A model generated the notes under the pieces. That model saw only the letters and a program-made list of their open reading frames with translations. It was not told the origin of the DNA and did not search any database. Of a stretch of DNA of 64,000 nt, positions 27,301 through 42,300 are shown piece by piece. A program made the translations under genes and the position numbers. Position 1 is the stretch's first letter. Every line of letters starts with the position of its first letter. Source of the DNA: Branchiostoma floridae (taxonomy: Eukaryota; Chordata; Leptocardii; Amphioxiformes; Branchiostomatidae). Location: positions 15,832,586 to 15,896,585 of the forward strand of contig NC_049985.1 in the NCBI RefSeq assembly GCF_000003815.2. The letters are read 5' to 3'.

Positions 27301-30300
27301 TCAGATAAGTCACCTCAGATAAGACACCTCAGATAAGTCACCTCAGATAAGACACCTCAGATAAGACACCTCAGATAAGACACCTCAGTAAGCCTCTAAC
27401 CACTGAAGAAGTTGTATGAAACAACACCTAGTCGGGTCGACAGGCTAAATAAAAGTTCTTTAACAAGAACTGTGTGACACCAGATGTCTTACTGAGGGAC
27501 GACTGTTGTGTGCAAGATGTTGGTAGCTTGAGGAATGAGTCCAATCTACTTTTATTACAATACACCTCAGATATTTAGGCATTCGAAACAATCTGCAGAA
27601 AGCCTCTATAACAATGCTTTTTCACCTGATGGAATTATGAGAGTCATTGTTATAAAAAGTTTGCATACTGTTATCTGATGTGCATTTCAAGTGTCAGAAG
27701 AAACAGTATGGTAACCTTAAAAGCATTTGATTGTATCGTCTGTTTAAAATTTCAAAGTTCGTTATATTTGAGCATGCCAAAAAAAAACCTCAAGCAACTG
27801 GATATGATTTTGAGAACGGTCAGACATTTCAGACAACATCCGTGGTCTTTCTTCTAAGACTGCTTTTTTGGTGTATCTTATTATCTCAATGTCTAACCTT
27901 CATCAACGTTAGTTAAATTTGGATTTGGATTCATTCATTCTATGTTGTGCACCTTAAAATTTTCCTTTGTAACTAACAAATTCTTAGATCTGGTGCATCA
28001 TTGGTCAGTACTTGTGTACCTATACCCCTGTATGAGTTTGAAGCTTTCTACTAGCTACAGTACTCATTTTGGAACTCATGCAAAAGTTTGTGATTCACAT
28101 AAAATGTCATCTATAGTATGCATTCAATCAATTTTGCGTGGCCCGGCACTATAGATTTCTCTGCACGCTTTATTTCATGCAGACGGCTTTAAATCAGGCA
28201 CATGTTCCAATCATTTCGGTCCCTAATCCCTCTTATAAATTTTGCGAACACAATCAGAAGATGAGGTTACAAAGAGTCTTGCCTACTCATTTGTTAACGA
28301 CAGGAGAGGTTGATGTAATCATTATGCTCAGACTTGCATTTTGCCTCTCTAATGGTGCATACATTCTGAAATACCATTGTAAGGCACGACTTAAAGATAT
28401 ACAAGGCATGACCAACTGCAACATGCTGACATTACCATTTCATCAACACAGCTTTAGACCTCTATGTGGGAGAAATTGTAAAGAGATACAATTCATCGAA
28501 GCAATACATTTTTATATACAATAGTTCGCCTTTATCCGTGGGAAACCTATATCTCGTTTTTGAAAAACAGGTTATTAGGGGATATCAAGTTGACAGATGG
28601 TGAAAATAACTGCAATATATTGAAAATATTGTAATTTAAAATTTCTGCCTGTTGACTTGATATCGATAAGTACACAATAAGTTTTTAAGAACAAACATTG
28701 TAGAGTACAACAAGCATTACTACTAAACTTGGATGTTGTTGTACAACTTAAAGCAAATGATTTGCCTACACAATAGTTGACAAATTAGTGAATATCTTAG
28801 GCTATACATGTAGTTTTTATACTGATAGATACTGTTATTATTGAATCAAAGGCAGGTTAAAGTTAATAGTCAAAGTTAAAGCATGAGGAAAGTATAGTAA
28901 TTGTTATACCATGATCAAAATTACCATAGCCTTACGTAGTAAAACAGCAAAGTGTTATATCAAGTTTGTTTCAGAAGCGCATTTTTACATTTTGCTTGAG
29001 CATCCTTTAAAACTATGATGCTGTCCTCTACTTCAGCAAAACTAGGTTAATAGAGACACTTAATGTCCCATGACTGAGACACAGTTAGGAACCAATCTTG
29101 TCAGAGCACATTGACAATCACATCAACTTCTCCTGACCCTATGTGCAGCGCGAGGTAACAGAACAAAGGGCAACCAAGCCTTCCTCAGGATACCAAAGAA
29201 ATTCATCAATAAGTACCTTGTCACTTTACTGTATGAGATATTAACTAAAAGACCAAGACCATGTTTGAACTTAGATTTGAAGTAAATAACATGCAAAAGA
29301 TGAAACCCAGCACATATTTCAACTCAATTCATAATTGATAATATCTGTATCATATATGTCTTTGGTTTACTGATTTGACCGTTGTACTCTAAAATCTTTG
29401 TCATGTGTCGTACAACAATTACATTGTATCTCTTCCTTCACAACCAAAATGAAAAATGTCAAGGAAGCTGATTTGAGTTTTTCAAAGAAAGGCTCAAATA
29501 GATACAAAAAGCAGCTACTTTTTGGCAATATCTTAAAGTGCATAAACCCTCCTAACACTAAAGAAAGCAGGATGATACCAATGTTGAATCTACAGTTGGC
29601 TACGTCACAAAGACTCAAACCATCAAAAAACTTGGTCTGGCCCTCTCTGTAAAGAGTGAATGATGGTTATGACATGGTAGTGAATGTTGCTGTTGTGATT
29701 GCTTCTTGTTCTGCTATAATTTGCACGTCTCTGATGAAAGCAATGCTTTATGGGAAGAATATAGTCAGTAGGGGCCTACCATTTACCTACCAATTTCCTA
29801 CCAGGACATCCATTTTCCATAGCTAGAAACTAATAATTCAATTGGCAGTTGACTTTTATATTGCATCTATTTCACATCTTGTAGTATTCTTAATTGCAGG
29901 ATCGATCATACAATATCATGTAAATTGGAACGGAGTAAGAGAATAAGAATATTTTTACATGAAGCCAAAACTTTCTAGTACTTAGGCCTACTTACAGCAA
30001 TGTGGTCAGGATAGAAACATTGCACAACATATTTAGAAAGATATAACATTATACTATCAGTATGAAAACAATACAAAAAGGTTTTAGAATAATGATATTC
30101 TAGAAAGACACCCCATGCCCATGGGGTGGCTGATTCTTAAAATCTTAGTGTTTTCCACCCCAAGTGAAGAATGCTGGCTTATCTTTTAACAAAGTGAACC
30201 AGTATATGCTGGATGAATCATGTATATAGGAGAATTAGAATGAATTGTAACAACTTGTTACCAAAGCTCTTGTTAAACAAATTAATACACATGCAGAGGA

Positions 30301-33300
30301 ACAGCAGTACACAAATCTTTCAGACAGTGTATATATGGGGGAAGTTACACAATTAACTAGCTCAAGGCTCATACCTCAACTACACATTGGACTGTTAACA
30401 AGATATGTCAGGAGGGACAAATGTCTGTTTCAATAAAATTCAAGCTGCAAATTGATACCTATCATGAACACTCTACATAAAATCAAACTTGCAATGGATT
30501 AGATTCAGATTTATTTCAGTTGGCCTGGCCCTAATGAATATTCACATGAAATGCACCAAGAATTACAACATTAAAAAAGCGCTATTTCATGCACTAATCA
30601 CGTGAACTTGTTGCCAGAACTTTTGAAGCACGCTATTAATCATTTTTTTGCTTGACCTTCGTTCTTCTTTTTACTTTGCCTACAAGCTGCCTATGTGCCT
30701 GCCTTCATGCTAATTTTATGTAAATCTGTTTCCTACTGAATTGGATCGATAAATGACCTCCAGGACTGTGACCTACCTTTTTCTAGAGACTCTAGTTTCC
30801 AGGTGTCGACCAGTGACTCCTTGGTGATACCACAGGAGAGCCAGCTGGGCTGCTGAGGCTTCCCCAGCAGTACTGCAACCACACTCCTCTGTAGGGAGGA
30901 CAGGATAGAGGGAACCTGCAGAAAAACAACAATGTCCATAGTTAATATCCATGCCTTGCAAGTGCAATTAATGTTATATGTATCAAGAAATCAATAGAGA
31001 AAGGTATATGTCAATGAGGTATATAGTAGAACAGATTCATCCCTCAAGCTACTGACATCTTGCACACTCTTACTTACCCAACAGTACAGTAACCACACTG
31101 TTTAGGGACTCCTTAGTGCACTGATTATTCTTGTTATATCCATGTTGTTGTATTGTTGTGCCTCAATAAATGTACTATATTGGGAACAGAATCTAGTCGA
31201 TCAGTCTTTACATTTCTCTAGTGTAAGACTAAAGTTACCATAAAGTAAGTGGTTACAAATTTAAAGTAATTGTCATTCCTCAGAAAGACATCTGGAGCCC
31301 GAATAGCTCAATGCTCAAAAATAGCTCAATGTCAATGAAGGTTAGACATCCAGGTAGTAAGACCACAAAAAACAAATGTTATTGAAGAACTGGGTTGATT
31401 TTGTAAATGTCACCCAAGCAACTGGACGTGCCTTAATGTATATGCTGCACAACATCAGCATATTGCTGCCTGGTGCAGCATACTGTATTGTCTTGTTACA
31501 ATTTAAATAAAGTCAAAGTCAAACTGGATGTATTTTTCATCAATCACTGATAAGAGATAGTGGATGCTATTTGAAATGTCTGACCATCTACAAAATCTAT
31601 CCAGTTGTTTGTAACTTTTGTATTGTGCATAGAGAAAGGTATATTCACTTTTTTCTATCTTTCTCAGATGCATTCATTTTATGATACTTTTTGTTAATGA
31701 TTACGTCAAACATTGTTTCAAAACACATTATTTAAGTCTAACATGTAATCCCCTGCAAAACACTTGTACCTGTTCTGAGATCACATAGAAAACATAGGAA
31801 ATGAGTAATAAATGTCAAATTATTAGTTTAAATCCTGAAAATGTAAAGCATCCGATTGAAAAGTGGAATGCTATCACAGCCAGATTTTCAGCACCATGGA
31901 CAGATGCATGAAAATATATACTGTAAATGCATTTAACTTCTCAGGGATTTAATTTCGCGGTAGCGGGAAAAGGGACTTTTTGCGGTGGTTTAAATTCATT
32001 GTAGGACCTGTCTCATGCTGCCATGGAAAAATGTTTGCGGTGGTTTTAAGTTCGAGGTGAAGCCGCCACTGCGAAAACCACGAACATTAAACCACCGCGA
32101 AAGTTTCTGCATTTACATTATTTGTCATTCATTCAGTTCCTTCACTTTGATGTCAATTCTGCTTCTATGTAATCTCTAGTTTTGTTCCAAAAAGTTGTGA
32201 TGTTTTAACAAAGAAAGACTGTGACAGTGACAAAGTGCTGACTGGAAATACTCAACCATGTCAGTGGTATCTATCACATTAGACAATTTATATTCCAGAA
32301 TTCTTCCCGGACCTACTCATTCCTGGAAGACTCTCTAGATTTCTGAGAGACTCTCTAGATGTCAAAGAGCCTCAGTCCAAACATTACCATTGGTGCAAAC
32401 AAAAGCAATCACTTGCTTACTTGATAGGTACAACCTAAAGTCAAATTTGAACACAAGTCTGTCATCAACGTGTAGTGTAACTTAAACATTTGAGTGGCTC
32501 TACACGAGCCTTGTTTTGCAGTAAATTGAAGTACATTTGGAAAAATCCATGTAGACATGGTGATGTAGAAGAGCTTCTCTACTAGACATTATCGAGTGTT
32601 TTTCCACTCCAATATAAAAGAATCCATTTCTTCACAATTTTCTATACCTTGTGCGGAATGTGCAAACGTCAGGATCGTGAGGACATGTTTTGACCCCTGG
32701 TAACCTTGGGTTGACCTGAAGAAGAGTGGCCTTTTCTCTATGCATTGCCAGAGCATCATTAATAGGCACCAGCAGGACTAGCAGCTGACCTATAATGCTT
32801 CTCCAGCTCTGACTAATGGACTCAGAGCATTAAGTAGGGTAATTTTGGGTCTAGAATAACACATATTTGGATCTTTTGATTGCTACTGTCCTAGTTATGA
32901 TCATAAATATGAATCATCATTCCATACATTGTACTTTTCATCACTTATGATTGACATTCAAAACTGTAATAGAATCTGATATCAAACTCAAGGACATAAG
33001 AGGATTCTGAGTCAAAATTTTTGTCCTACAAAATTTTTCATTACTTTTTATTTTTATTTCTCATCTATTTTCCGAAGTTTGGACAAAAGCAATTTTGCTT
33101 ATTAAGGATCTCTCCTCTGACAAGTACATACAAATAAATGTTAAATCATCAAAAGCACAACAAAGTAAGAATAATGATGTGAAAACAGCTAAATCATGGT
33201 GAGTCATGCAGCTGGCATACAAAATCTTAAGTAATCAAATAAAGTAAAAACTGTCTGCAAAATAAAGTTAACATTATGTCCCTTAACAAATTAAAGACAT

Positions 33301-36300
33301 TTTTTTTTCCAAACTTTATTCAGATAAACAAAAAAAAAATACAATACAAGAAAACTTAAACAAGAACATACAAGTGCACATACAGTGATAGGTAAGTACT
33401 TGTGGTAGTGATATTACAGAAACAGGTATAAGGGTTCCCACTTTTTGTTATGTTTACTTATTTTGTTTTTAGCTGTTGCGATATTTTTTTCCATTTTATG
33501 TACATATTTAACGAAGGCAATAAACATGTGGATGGATAGATTCAATGTCTCCCGGTTTTTATAGATATATATTTTGCCCAATAGAATTATAACATTAGCA
33601 ATTACTGGTGTTTCACTTGATAAATCGCCTAGTAATACATTCAATGGGTTGTTTATATCTACGTAGTGTCCTGTACAATTCCAAAATAAATGTTTCGCTG
33701 TTTCATCATCCTCCCCGCACAGAGAACATTTCGAACTGCTTTTGATGTTCCAAATATACAGCATTCTGTTTGTAGCTAGAAACTTATGCAAGAGTTTAAA
33801 TTGGAAGATCCTGCTGGCGGAATCTATTGTAAGTTTGTAGGGTAGCTGAATTATTTTATAGTTAAAGACATTTTAATACATTGTATTTGACAGCTATAGA
33901 AGGACAGGGTTAAGTTTTATCTACAGCAGTGTCAGATTTGGTCACATTGATATGACACGGCTACGAATATTGAAATATATTCTGACATATTTGATGCTGA
34001 AAAGAACATTGCTTTAGTCATCATTAAGTGACCAAGGGTGGCCTTTCAAAGAGCTGATAACAAAAAACAGAAGTGCTTTATGTGATAGCAATTCCCTTCT
34101 GACTTGTAATGGGTGCTGTCAAAAAAGCTCTCAATATCAATTCATACATGTATATCTGTATCTGATAAAACATTGTGCCAACACACGATGCGGAAAAAGT
34201 AGGTCTGTTTCTAAATTTAAAGAACAACCTGAACCATACCATGTTTCTGGAGTTAATGCTAGACAAGTAAACTTTTAGCATCTTTTGTATTTTTATGAAA
34301 AAAGGATATTTATGGTTATGAAATCGATGGACAGTGATTGCAAATTACAACACATGCATTTTCAAAATATTGCAGTTTGAAACCAGTGCCCATTGACTTT
34401 ATATTAAAAATTACACTGTAATATTGTTTAAAATGACGGATATAGGTTATACCACAAGCAAAGGTGAACTTAAGTTTTACACGTGAATGATCTTCTATCC
34501 CATAGTTTCCTTTTTAACAGTCTAAAATTCCAGGGGAGAAAGCAGGGAGGGTGCAGAGAGGATGTGATTTAGGGCGACGAAGTAACCATTCCAGATAACA
34601 TATAACGGTTATCCAGTCAAAAAACATAAAATCCCCTGTACATCATGTTTATCACAGGTCATAACATGATTGCCCCCACAAAAAGATGAGAAAAAAGGAA
34701 AGGCAAAGCCCCCGGCTGTGCTTAGTTGGGCTCCAGGATCTCTGGGTAGGCATCAGGACCATTACTCTGATGCCCCACTGAGATTAAGCTCTCATCAGGG
34801 TAATTCAGTGCCTTACTTCTGACCTTCAAAGATCCTACCTGGCCTACCGTAGCAAAACAGTTATGGACACAATCCACCATGCACGCTGCAGGAGCCAATT
34901 TCCAATCACAAAAGCCGGCCAGGAAATCTACTCTACATTGGCGTGCGGTTTGAATCATGGTTTGGCAATGGCCCTTGTAAAACCACAGTGTGGAATAGGG
35001 TGGGCTGGAAGGTTGCCAGTCCTCTACACTGACTCCTGCACTGTGGTTATAACCCATTTGATGACAATATCTGCCTACAACATATGCCAGCCCATTTGTC
35101 TGTAGGTTGTCAACATCTCAGGGTTGGGCACTTCTTCACGGCCCGTAGGTCATCTGAAACCAGTGAGATCAAAGATAGAATGCACTGTGTTCAATTTGGC
35201 AAAGTTTCACATGTCTGTATGTTAGATTCTACCCCCAGTGGTATACAAAAGCGCATTCGGGCAAATGATAGTCATATAGTCAGTAACACCAGGTCCAAGC
35301 CAAACTTTCTTCTACACTTTTGACTGAAGACATGTTCAGATATGACAATGTAAGAAGTACAGGGCTGTTTCCAGCCTTAAGTTTTTTCTGCTATTGTTTG
35401 GGTGCCCATGCTATTAAATGTAATTGCTTTGAAAAATACATCTTTATCAATTTCAAGTCATCAGGTTCATATTTTTTTTGACAGTGAAATTTTTGAAAAT
35501 TTCTGTCACAGGACTGAGGGACAGGTCCTGGAGACAGCCCTCAGATGCCCGTTGTTAGGCTGTCTTTAGCATCTCTTCTTCGTGCCTGAATCATTTTCTA
35601 CATCTGAATCAGCATTTGGTCTTGAGTCATAGAACCCACAGAAAACAAGGAAGTTTAGTCATCTGTGAGAAGACTGCGACATGCACTGTAAATGCTTGTG
35701 ACAAATGCTTTTCTTCAGAATTAACATTCATGGAGATTTTACATCCCAGCGAGGATTCACGGTCACTAACCGGGATCGAACGTGACATTTAGATAGAATC
35801 CGACAGAGGTGCACATAATGAATGGTTTTGTAATGGCACCTTCATCACAAGGAAGCGGCTAGGACATCCTGTGGTAATGGTACTTGATTATATGGAACAG
35901 CTCAGCTTGAGGGCCATTTGCTGCACAACAATTTGCTTGATCTGGATTAGTACTATGTACACAAATGTACAGTATAGGCCTGGGTCATCCCTCATTTGGA
36001 GCTTACAGTGTGAGAAGTCTAACTTCTTGAATGTGATCTTTTCTTAATGTCCTCATTGGCTAGGCTTAAATATGAGAATGAAGCGCTTGTACAAAATTTT
36101 TCTGAAATAGCTATTTTTGAAATTTTTTTTCAGTAAATATACAGTCATTGTACATGTACATACAGGCTTATGAATTTCTTGTCATTCACTGCAGCAAGCA
36201 AACATGAATACGCTCACAGAGATTTAATTATGCGGGAGAAAATGGAGTATTTGCATTGGATTTCGATTCATGGTTGAAAGAAGTAGCGACATTGTATTTT

Positions 36301-39300
36301 GCAGTCACTGTGGTTTTCCACCATATTAACTGCAAACATTAAATCACTGCTAAAATTTCAACATACACGGTTTTACCTCATACACTGTAACTATCACAAG
36401 TGACATCTTGTCTGACATTTCACACATTTTCCAGTATACGATAGCCCTGCCGGAGTGGTTGCCAAGTATTTGTGTCTGCTGAAGGAACCCTATCACCAGA
36501 GGTTCAGCAGTAAGTGGTGTATTACTCAGCCTAAGAAACAGCACTTATGGTGAGAGCCCAACCACAGCAGCAATGGGCCATACATGGTAAAATAGCTGAG
36601 GGGTTACAGCCTCCATTATACGCTCTTGCCCCAACACCTTTTCTCCAGTACGGAGAAGGAGGGAGTTGTGAATTTGCCTTATGGCCCCGTTGCCATTCCG
36701 TTTTATTGGGATGTGGCAGTGGAAACCGTATGTGCGAAGTTCGCAAACTGGTACTTGATAAAAGGAAATGAACGATAACTCTGGCCAACAGCATTGTGGG
36801 CTATAAGACTATGGCCTGAGATCTCTGGATAGAAGATGATTAGCACCTCTTTAATTCCATTGGTCTGTAATGCTTTGAGTGTAACACTAGTTCACCTTTA
36901 TTTGGGAGAATTACTTATATCCATTGCAATTTGTATTAACAACAGAGTACGAGTATTTGTTGATGTCAGGTCAATGAACAGTGGTTTCAACGTGGTTTAC
37001 TTATAAGAAGATGCCCCTAAATACCCCGATTTTAAATGTAACGGATGAACATGTAGGTTACCCCCACAAGTAAAGGTGAATTAGCATCACAAATAGCAAG
37101 CTTGTAAAATCCTGAGTTGATGATTATGAAAACATCCTGAACAAAAGATGTCCAAGACGAAGGTGGAGGAGGGGTGTTCTAAGTTTTCTTGGCTAGTTTT
37201 CTCAATAATAATTTCTTTAACCAATAGTAAGTAGTATCAATTTTGTTCAATTTGCAATACATCAAGGGATATAAGACACAAACTAATGAACGTATACACG
37301 AGACAAATTACTATGTGCCTCATTGGTGTTTTCTCTTCAATCAATGTTAACTAACAAAGAGGAAATCTTTTTTTGCTCCGGCACAGTAAAAATCACTCCG
37401 GCACCATGAAAATCAATGAATGAAATAACTTTAAGATATCCCAAGGGGAGCATCAAATTTGCCCCCAGCTCTCTCCGAACATTAGCGCTCCGTTCAGAAA
37501 TGGCCTGCATTTCAACAAGCGTGGCAGCCTCACCACACTCCTACCACCCAAGGGGAGAGAAGTCTAAATTGAGCCCTGTCATACGCCGTGAGACCAACCA
37601 GAAAGAAAGCCCCTTTCCTCCATTAATTCACCAGAGGATGCGGTAGTAAATCACAAGAGAAAAAGTGATGGAATGTACAGCGTCAAAGTCAGCGGAGTTG
37701 ACAGTTCCCAGATGATGTGCATGAGTATGCACATGTATTACAAACACCCTTTCCCTCAGGCAGGTAATAATGTATAACCTCTGCCACAACAAGTGGTGCC
37801 GGTCCTTTGGGACTTTCGGCAGTTCTGTTTTATCTCTGTAGATATTCATAACATTCCAGTACAAAGGCTAGTGATGAAGGCTTAAAGTTTTCATGTACAT
37901 CTCATATATATTGTTACCATAAATCTGTGGTGAGCAGGTCTGCTCGAAAACTAGTTGATTTTATGTAAGGTGTCTAACTTTAGATCTACACATGTCATAG
38001 AGTCAAATGTCATGCCAACCAGTATGCAATCCTGTGACATTGTGACATGTAGTTCTGTTGCGTCTTCTTTACTTAGGCCACAGCAAGTAAATTTTATGGA
38101 TGACATCCTCTGCAGACTGCAAAAATAGTGCGATAGGGCGGAAAAAAAACAAGATGGGTGAAAAAACAAGATGGCTACATTTTCAAAAATAGGCACCATA
38201 AAGTTGTGATGACTGTTGTAAAAAGAATATTTAAGGGACAAAACATTGTATCGGAGCCAGCAAGGCATTCATTCCTGTATTTAAGACATGTACTGGTGTG
38301 GTAAAAGTGACACTAGTGTGGTAGACTGCCATCACCAACAAAGTTGGTAACCACACTCAAAGCTTCCATATTGGTGTCACTTTTACAACTATCCAATAAG
38401 TTTCATTTCTACAACAGTTACTACAGTCCTGGGTACATCGCAAGTGTCAATTCTACAAGTACAATTATTAGGCTACAACACAATATATTTGTTCATAGTG
38501 GTACTTTATCGTAATGTTGACCATCCCTGCAGAAGAAAAAAATTCCTTTTTTTTTTCTTCTGAAATCAGGCGAAAATTAATGCGTGAGCTAATGTCATCC
38601 ATAGAATTTACTTGCTGTGGCCTAAGTACAAAGAGTAATATTTTCATGAGAAGAAATCATAACTTGTCCATTCAGAATGAACTGTGTCAAACAATGAAAA
38701 AAGTCAAGGTTTTGGTCTGAATCTAGACTTAGTTTACACTTGAATTGAATTGTTTACACACAATTGAAAAGTAATTTATTGTAAAATCCTTATTACTGAA
38801 GGTACATTTTAATGAGTCGCACTACGTATACTGGCTTAGGCTAATGTCACATTTCCAAAGTAGGCCCTGGCTGGGCTGGCTGTGAAAATAAAAAAAATAG
38901 ACACAAATAATGCCCCCGACTATTCTCTCTATGTCTTGTGTACTTTGGTATCTTTTATATCCTATTTTTCATTCCCAAAAGCTGCCTGACCAAGCCTATG
39001 TTTGGACATGTTACGCAGGCCTAACCAGTATTGTGCATATACTGGATCGACTTCTGTCCCTTGGAACAAGCTTCAAGGTTATGTAGACCATAACCAGATA
39101 AAAGACAATTTTACTCTTATAATATTACCTTTCACAGTCCATTTGAATGTAGATTGTCAAACATCTCACAGAAAAGACATACATGTAAGCTCTGTCAAGC
39201 TTTTCTTCACTTCCTTAGGTTCCCCATAACTCCCTAATGACATTTACTTTGGATCAATACACTGTACTCAGGCCTAGAGACGCCTCTGCCCACATTAACG

Positions 39301-42300
39301 TGTACTGACCTTCCAGTATCTACAGTCCTTAGAGTGATAGAAAACATTGGCAGAAAGTCAACCAGCGACTGATGTGCTTCACTCATGCATCCCGCACACA
39401 CCAGCAGCTAGCACTGCAATTAATGAATCAATATCGGATAATGAAGGGATTTTTTTCTCCTTCTGGTTTCCTTCTCTTGTCAATACGGCGATATTGATTC
39501 CCTCAATGGTTCTCAGATTGTTCCACTAAGAAAACATCGTGGGAGCCGAGGAACAAAGGGCGGCAATGATGTATTGGCATGTGGGCCTCCTGTTCTGAAG
39601 CAATTGCTGATAACCTGTTATAAATTTACTGTCAAGTGTCAGTATCTCTTCTCACCTTCCCCTGGCACAGTTTCCCTTCAGGATTCATCACTGCATGCAG
39701 GCATTATGCTGAACAATGATTACTGTATCAGTGGAAATGTTTGCAGGGGGGTTATCTTTGTGGTTTTTGCAGTGACCTTTTCACTGTGAAATAAAAAAGA
39801 AATTCATGCAGTCTTCTGCCTACTTACATTGAACCCCCTTGTTTTGACCGAACCTTACAAGAAAAGCTCCATATTCTTCTTATTCGGAGCATAGGCTACC
39901 GATGATCGTCCTCCACTGCACACGTCTCTGGGCCTTCCTTCTCAGGTCGTGCCAGCTGTAACTGATGCTTCTCATCTCTTCCTCAGTGTCCCTTCTCCAG
40001 CTGTTCTTAGGCCTTCCGCTCTTTCGTTTGCCTTGTGGGTTCCAAGTCAGGACCTGATGTGTTATGCATGCTTGTTGGTGGCTTTCTGAGAGTGTGCCCT
40101 ATCCAGGACCACTTCCTCTTGAGGACCTGGCTTTCCACTGGTTTTTGTCCTGCTCTGACCCACAGCTCCAGGTTGCTGATCCTGTCTGACCACTTGATCT
40201 TAAACTTTAAGATCCTCCTCAGATAGGTGTTAATGAAAGTTTGTATCCTGTGCTGTGTTGCCTTTGTTGTTCTCCAGGTCTCAGATCCATAGAGCAGTAC
40301 TGATTTGACATTAGAGTTGAAGATGCAGAGTTTGGTAGTTGCACGTACTGTATTACCCTATACGTACGTATATTCTTCTTACCATACCGATACGTTTTAA
40401 TCCTTGTGATCATGATCATCATCTTGGACAGCTTGCCTGGACTGAGTCCACCCTCTTCTTCCAGACATCCCTGTGTCTCCCGTAGCATTCTTAAGATCCT
40501 CAACCTGCAACCCCACATCCTGTGAACATTTTCCTTTTTACAGTACATCATGTCCACTCAATTAAGAATTTGAAATTTCTCAAAAAGGTAATTTCACACA
40601 AAAAGGTAAAATCACAAGATTGCCATTACGTAGCCACTGCCTATTGCAACCCTGTGTATGCAATATCCCAGACTTACATGTAACTTTCAATAGCAGAGAC
40701 AGCTTACATCAGCTGCTAGTACATTTGTAACACCAAGTAAGCCTACCTCCAGGGCATGGACCATCTGGCAGTGGCAGGGACTCTCACACAGACAACTACT
40801 CTGGTAGGATCTGCTCAAGTGTGTTCATGCTGAGCACAAAAGCATAGTAATTCCCTTACGGATTTTCCTCCCCAAATCCAGTTCAAACCTGAATTCAAAG
40901 TGGAGCTGGCCCCTACCCAAATGCACATTACATGTAGACAAAATGGCTGATCACATAGAAGAATTGAAGTCATTTCAGGGCTCCTTAAAGTCATTACCAC
41001 CTGCATGTGCAGGTTAGCGCAGGTAAAATTGGAGCTGTGCAGGTATTTCTGGTGTCTACCTGCACCTAACCTGTACTGGTCCATGTACTGGGTTTTATAC
41101 ATAAATGTCCTATAATATAGGTGTAAGTGGATCGTTACTAGCTGCATTGACTGTTACCATATATGTTAAGTATAAAAAAAAAATTGCAATGGTTTCTGAC
41201 CAATTTTAGTATGATCCATACTTTCTAAATTCAGAGTGGTGCAGGTATGCTGAAAAAGGTTTTTCGTGTCTTGCATTATCAACTTATTTTTGGCTTTTCC
41301 ATGAAAAGACCATTGAAGTTTTGCTTTATACTATATTGACTGTCATATTTGAAGCACAGTAAGGCAATGTTGATTCAATGAAATCCTATCGGAACCCCAA
41401 AACTTATGCAAATAAAAGAATGGTTTTGAAAAAAAAATTGCCATCATTGTGAAATGTAAGTGGTCAGGAAGGTTAACAGATAGAGTATGGTATTCTGAAT
41501 AACAGATCCTTCATTTTTGTTCTTTCAAAGCTTCTTTTTTTTGACTTTGAAATTGTCTTTGGTATTGTATGATACCAGTATCCCATTTGATATTTTTTCC
41601 CACTTCAGGCATATTTTGGAGCTGCATTGTATGACTTACAGTATTGTCAAATCTGTTCTTTGGAAACGGACGAAAATTGATTATATGAATGGATGTCATC
41701 CATATAATCAAATCAACATTGCCTAACTCTTATCTATAGAAATTCCCCTTTAAAGGTACAAACACTTTCTATGTATAGGTCATTCTGAACCTTTAATGGA
41801 AAAACTCAATTCCATCTCTCTTGCCCTTGTTGAAAATGCATTATATACGACATTCAAAAGCTGGGGTGCCATATTCAACTTGGTAAATACCATCGTGATA
41901 GCAAAAGCCATTAACAGTGGGGCAAAAGATCCCCTAACTGCATTGACTTGTCATCTGATTGATTAGACGATCTTAACGAGTTTTCACACATTCTTTGTCA
42001 CATCTATAACTCACTCAGACTTACAACAGCCGGGTTCATCCCATAGGGGAGTATTATTCATTAACCTGTTAGATCCCTTTCTTCAAAGGCTTATTATTGG
42101 ATAGATGTTCTTCTCAAAGCAATGTTTTTTATCACAACACTTCTGCACAAACTCAGGATGTTCTTAGTCTTTCTGTCTTCTTAAAATGGATTTTTAGCAT
42201 CAGATACTGACTCTCTAATGGCCACCTTTCTAAGAAGTTAAGCCACATGACTGAAAGATTTATAGTCTTGAAAAAAGACTGTTGCTTTGACTCAAATGGT

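Larger units (their letters stand above)
26761..30776. other. 4-kb MYCBP2 intron (exon b to exon c)
   Basis: It holds the 14-bp satellite (27003-27390) and a foldback copy (27786-27910). 28-30.7 kb is A/T-rich. Its open frames (for example 28138-28524 plus) have no recognisable domain and no supporting splice context. Confidence 0.6.

Noticed and set aside
27003-27390. Possible CRISPR-like array
   Set aside because: Units are 14 bp with no unique spacers, in an animal genome: a simple satellite.
28138-28524. Plus-strand open frame of 128 codons
   Set aside because: A/T-rich intron sequence, no recognisable domain, no splice or promoter context, and opposite strand to the host gene.
34722-35057. 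Minus-strand 111-codon open frame
   Set aside because: The region looks repeat-derived; no domain or splice support.
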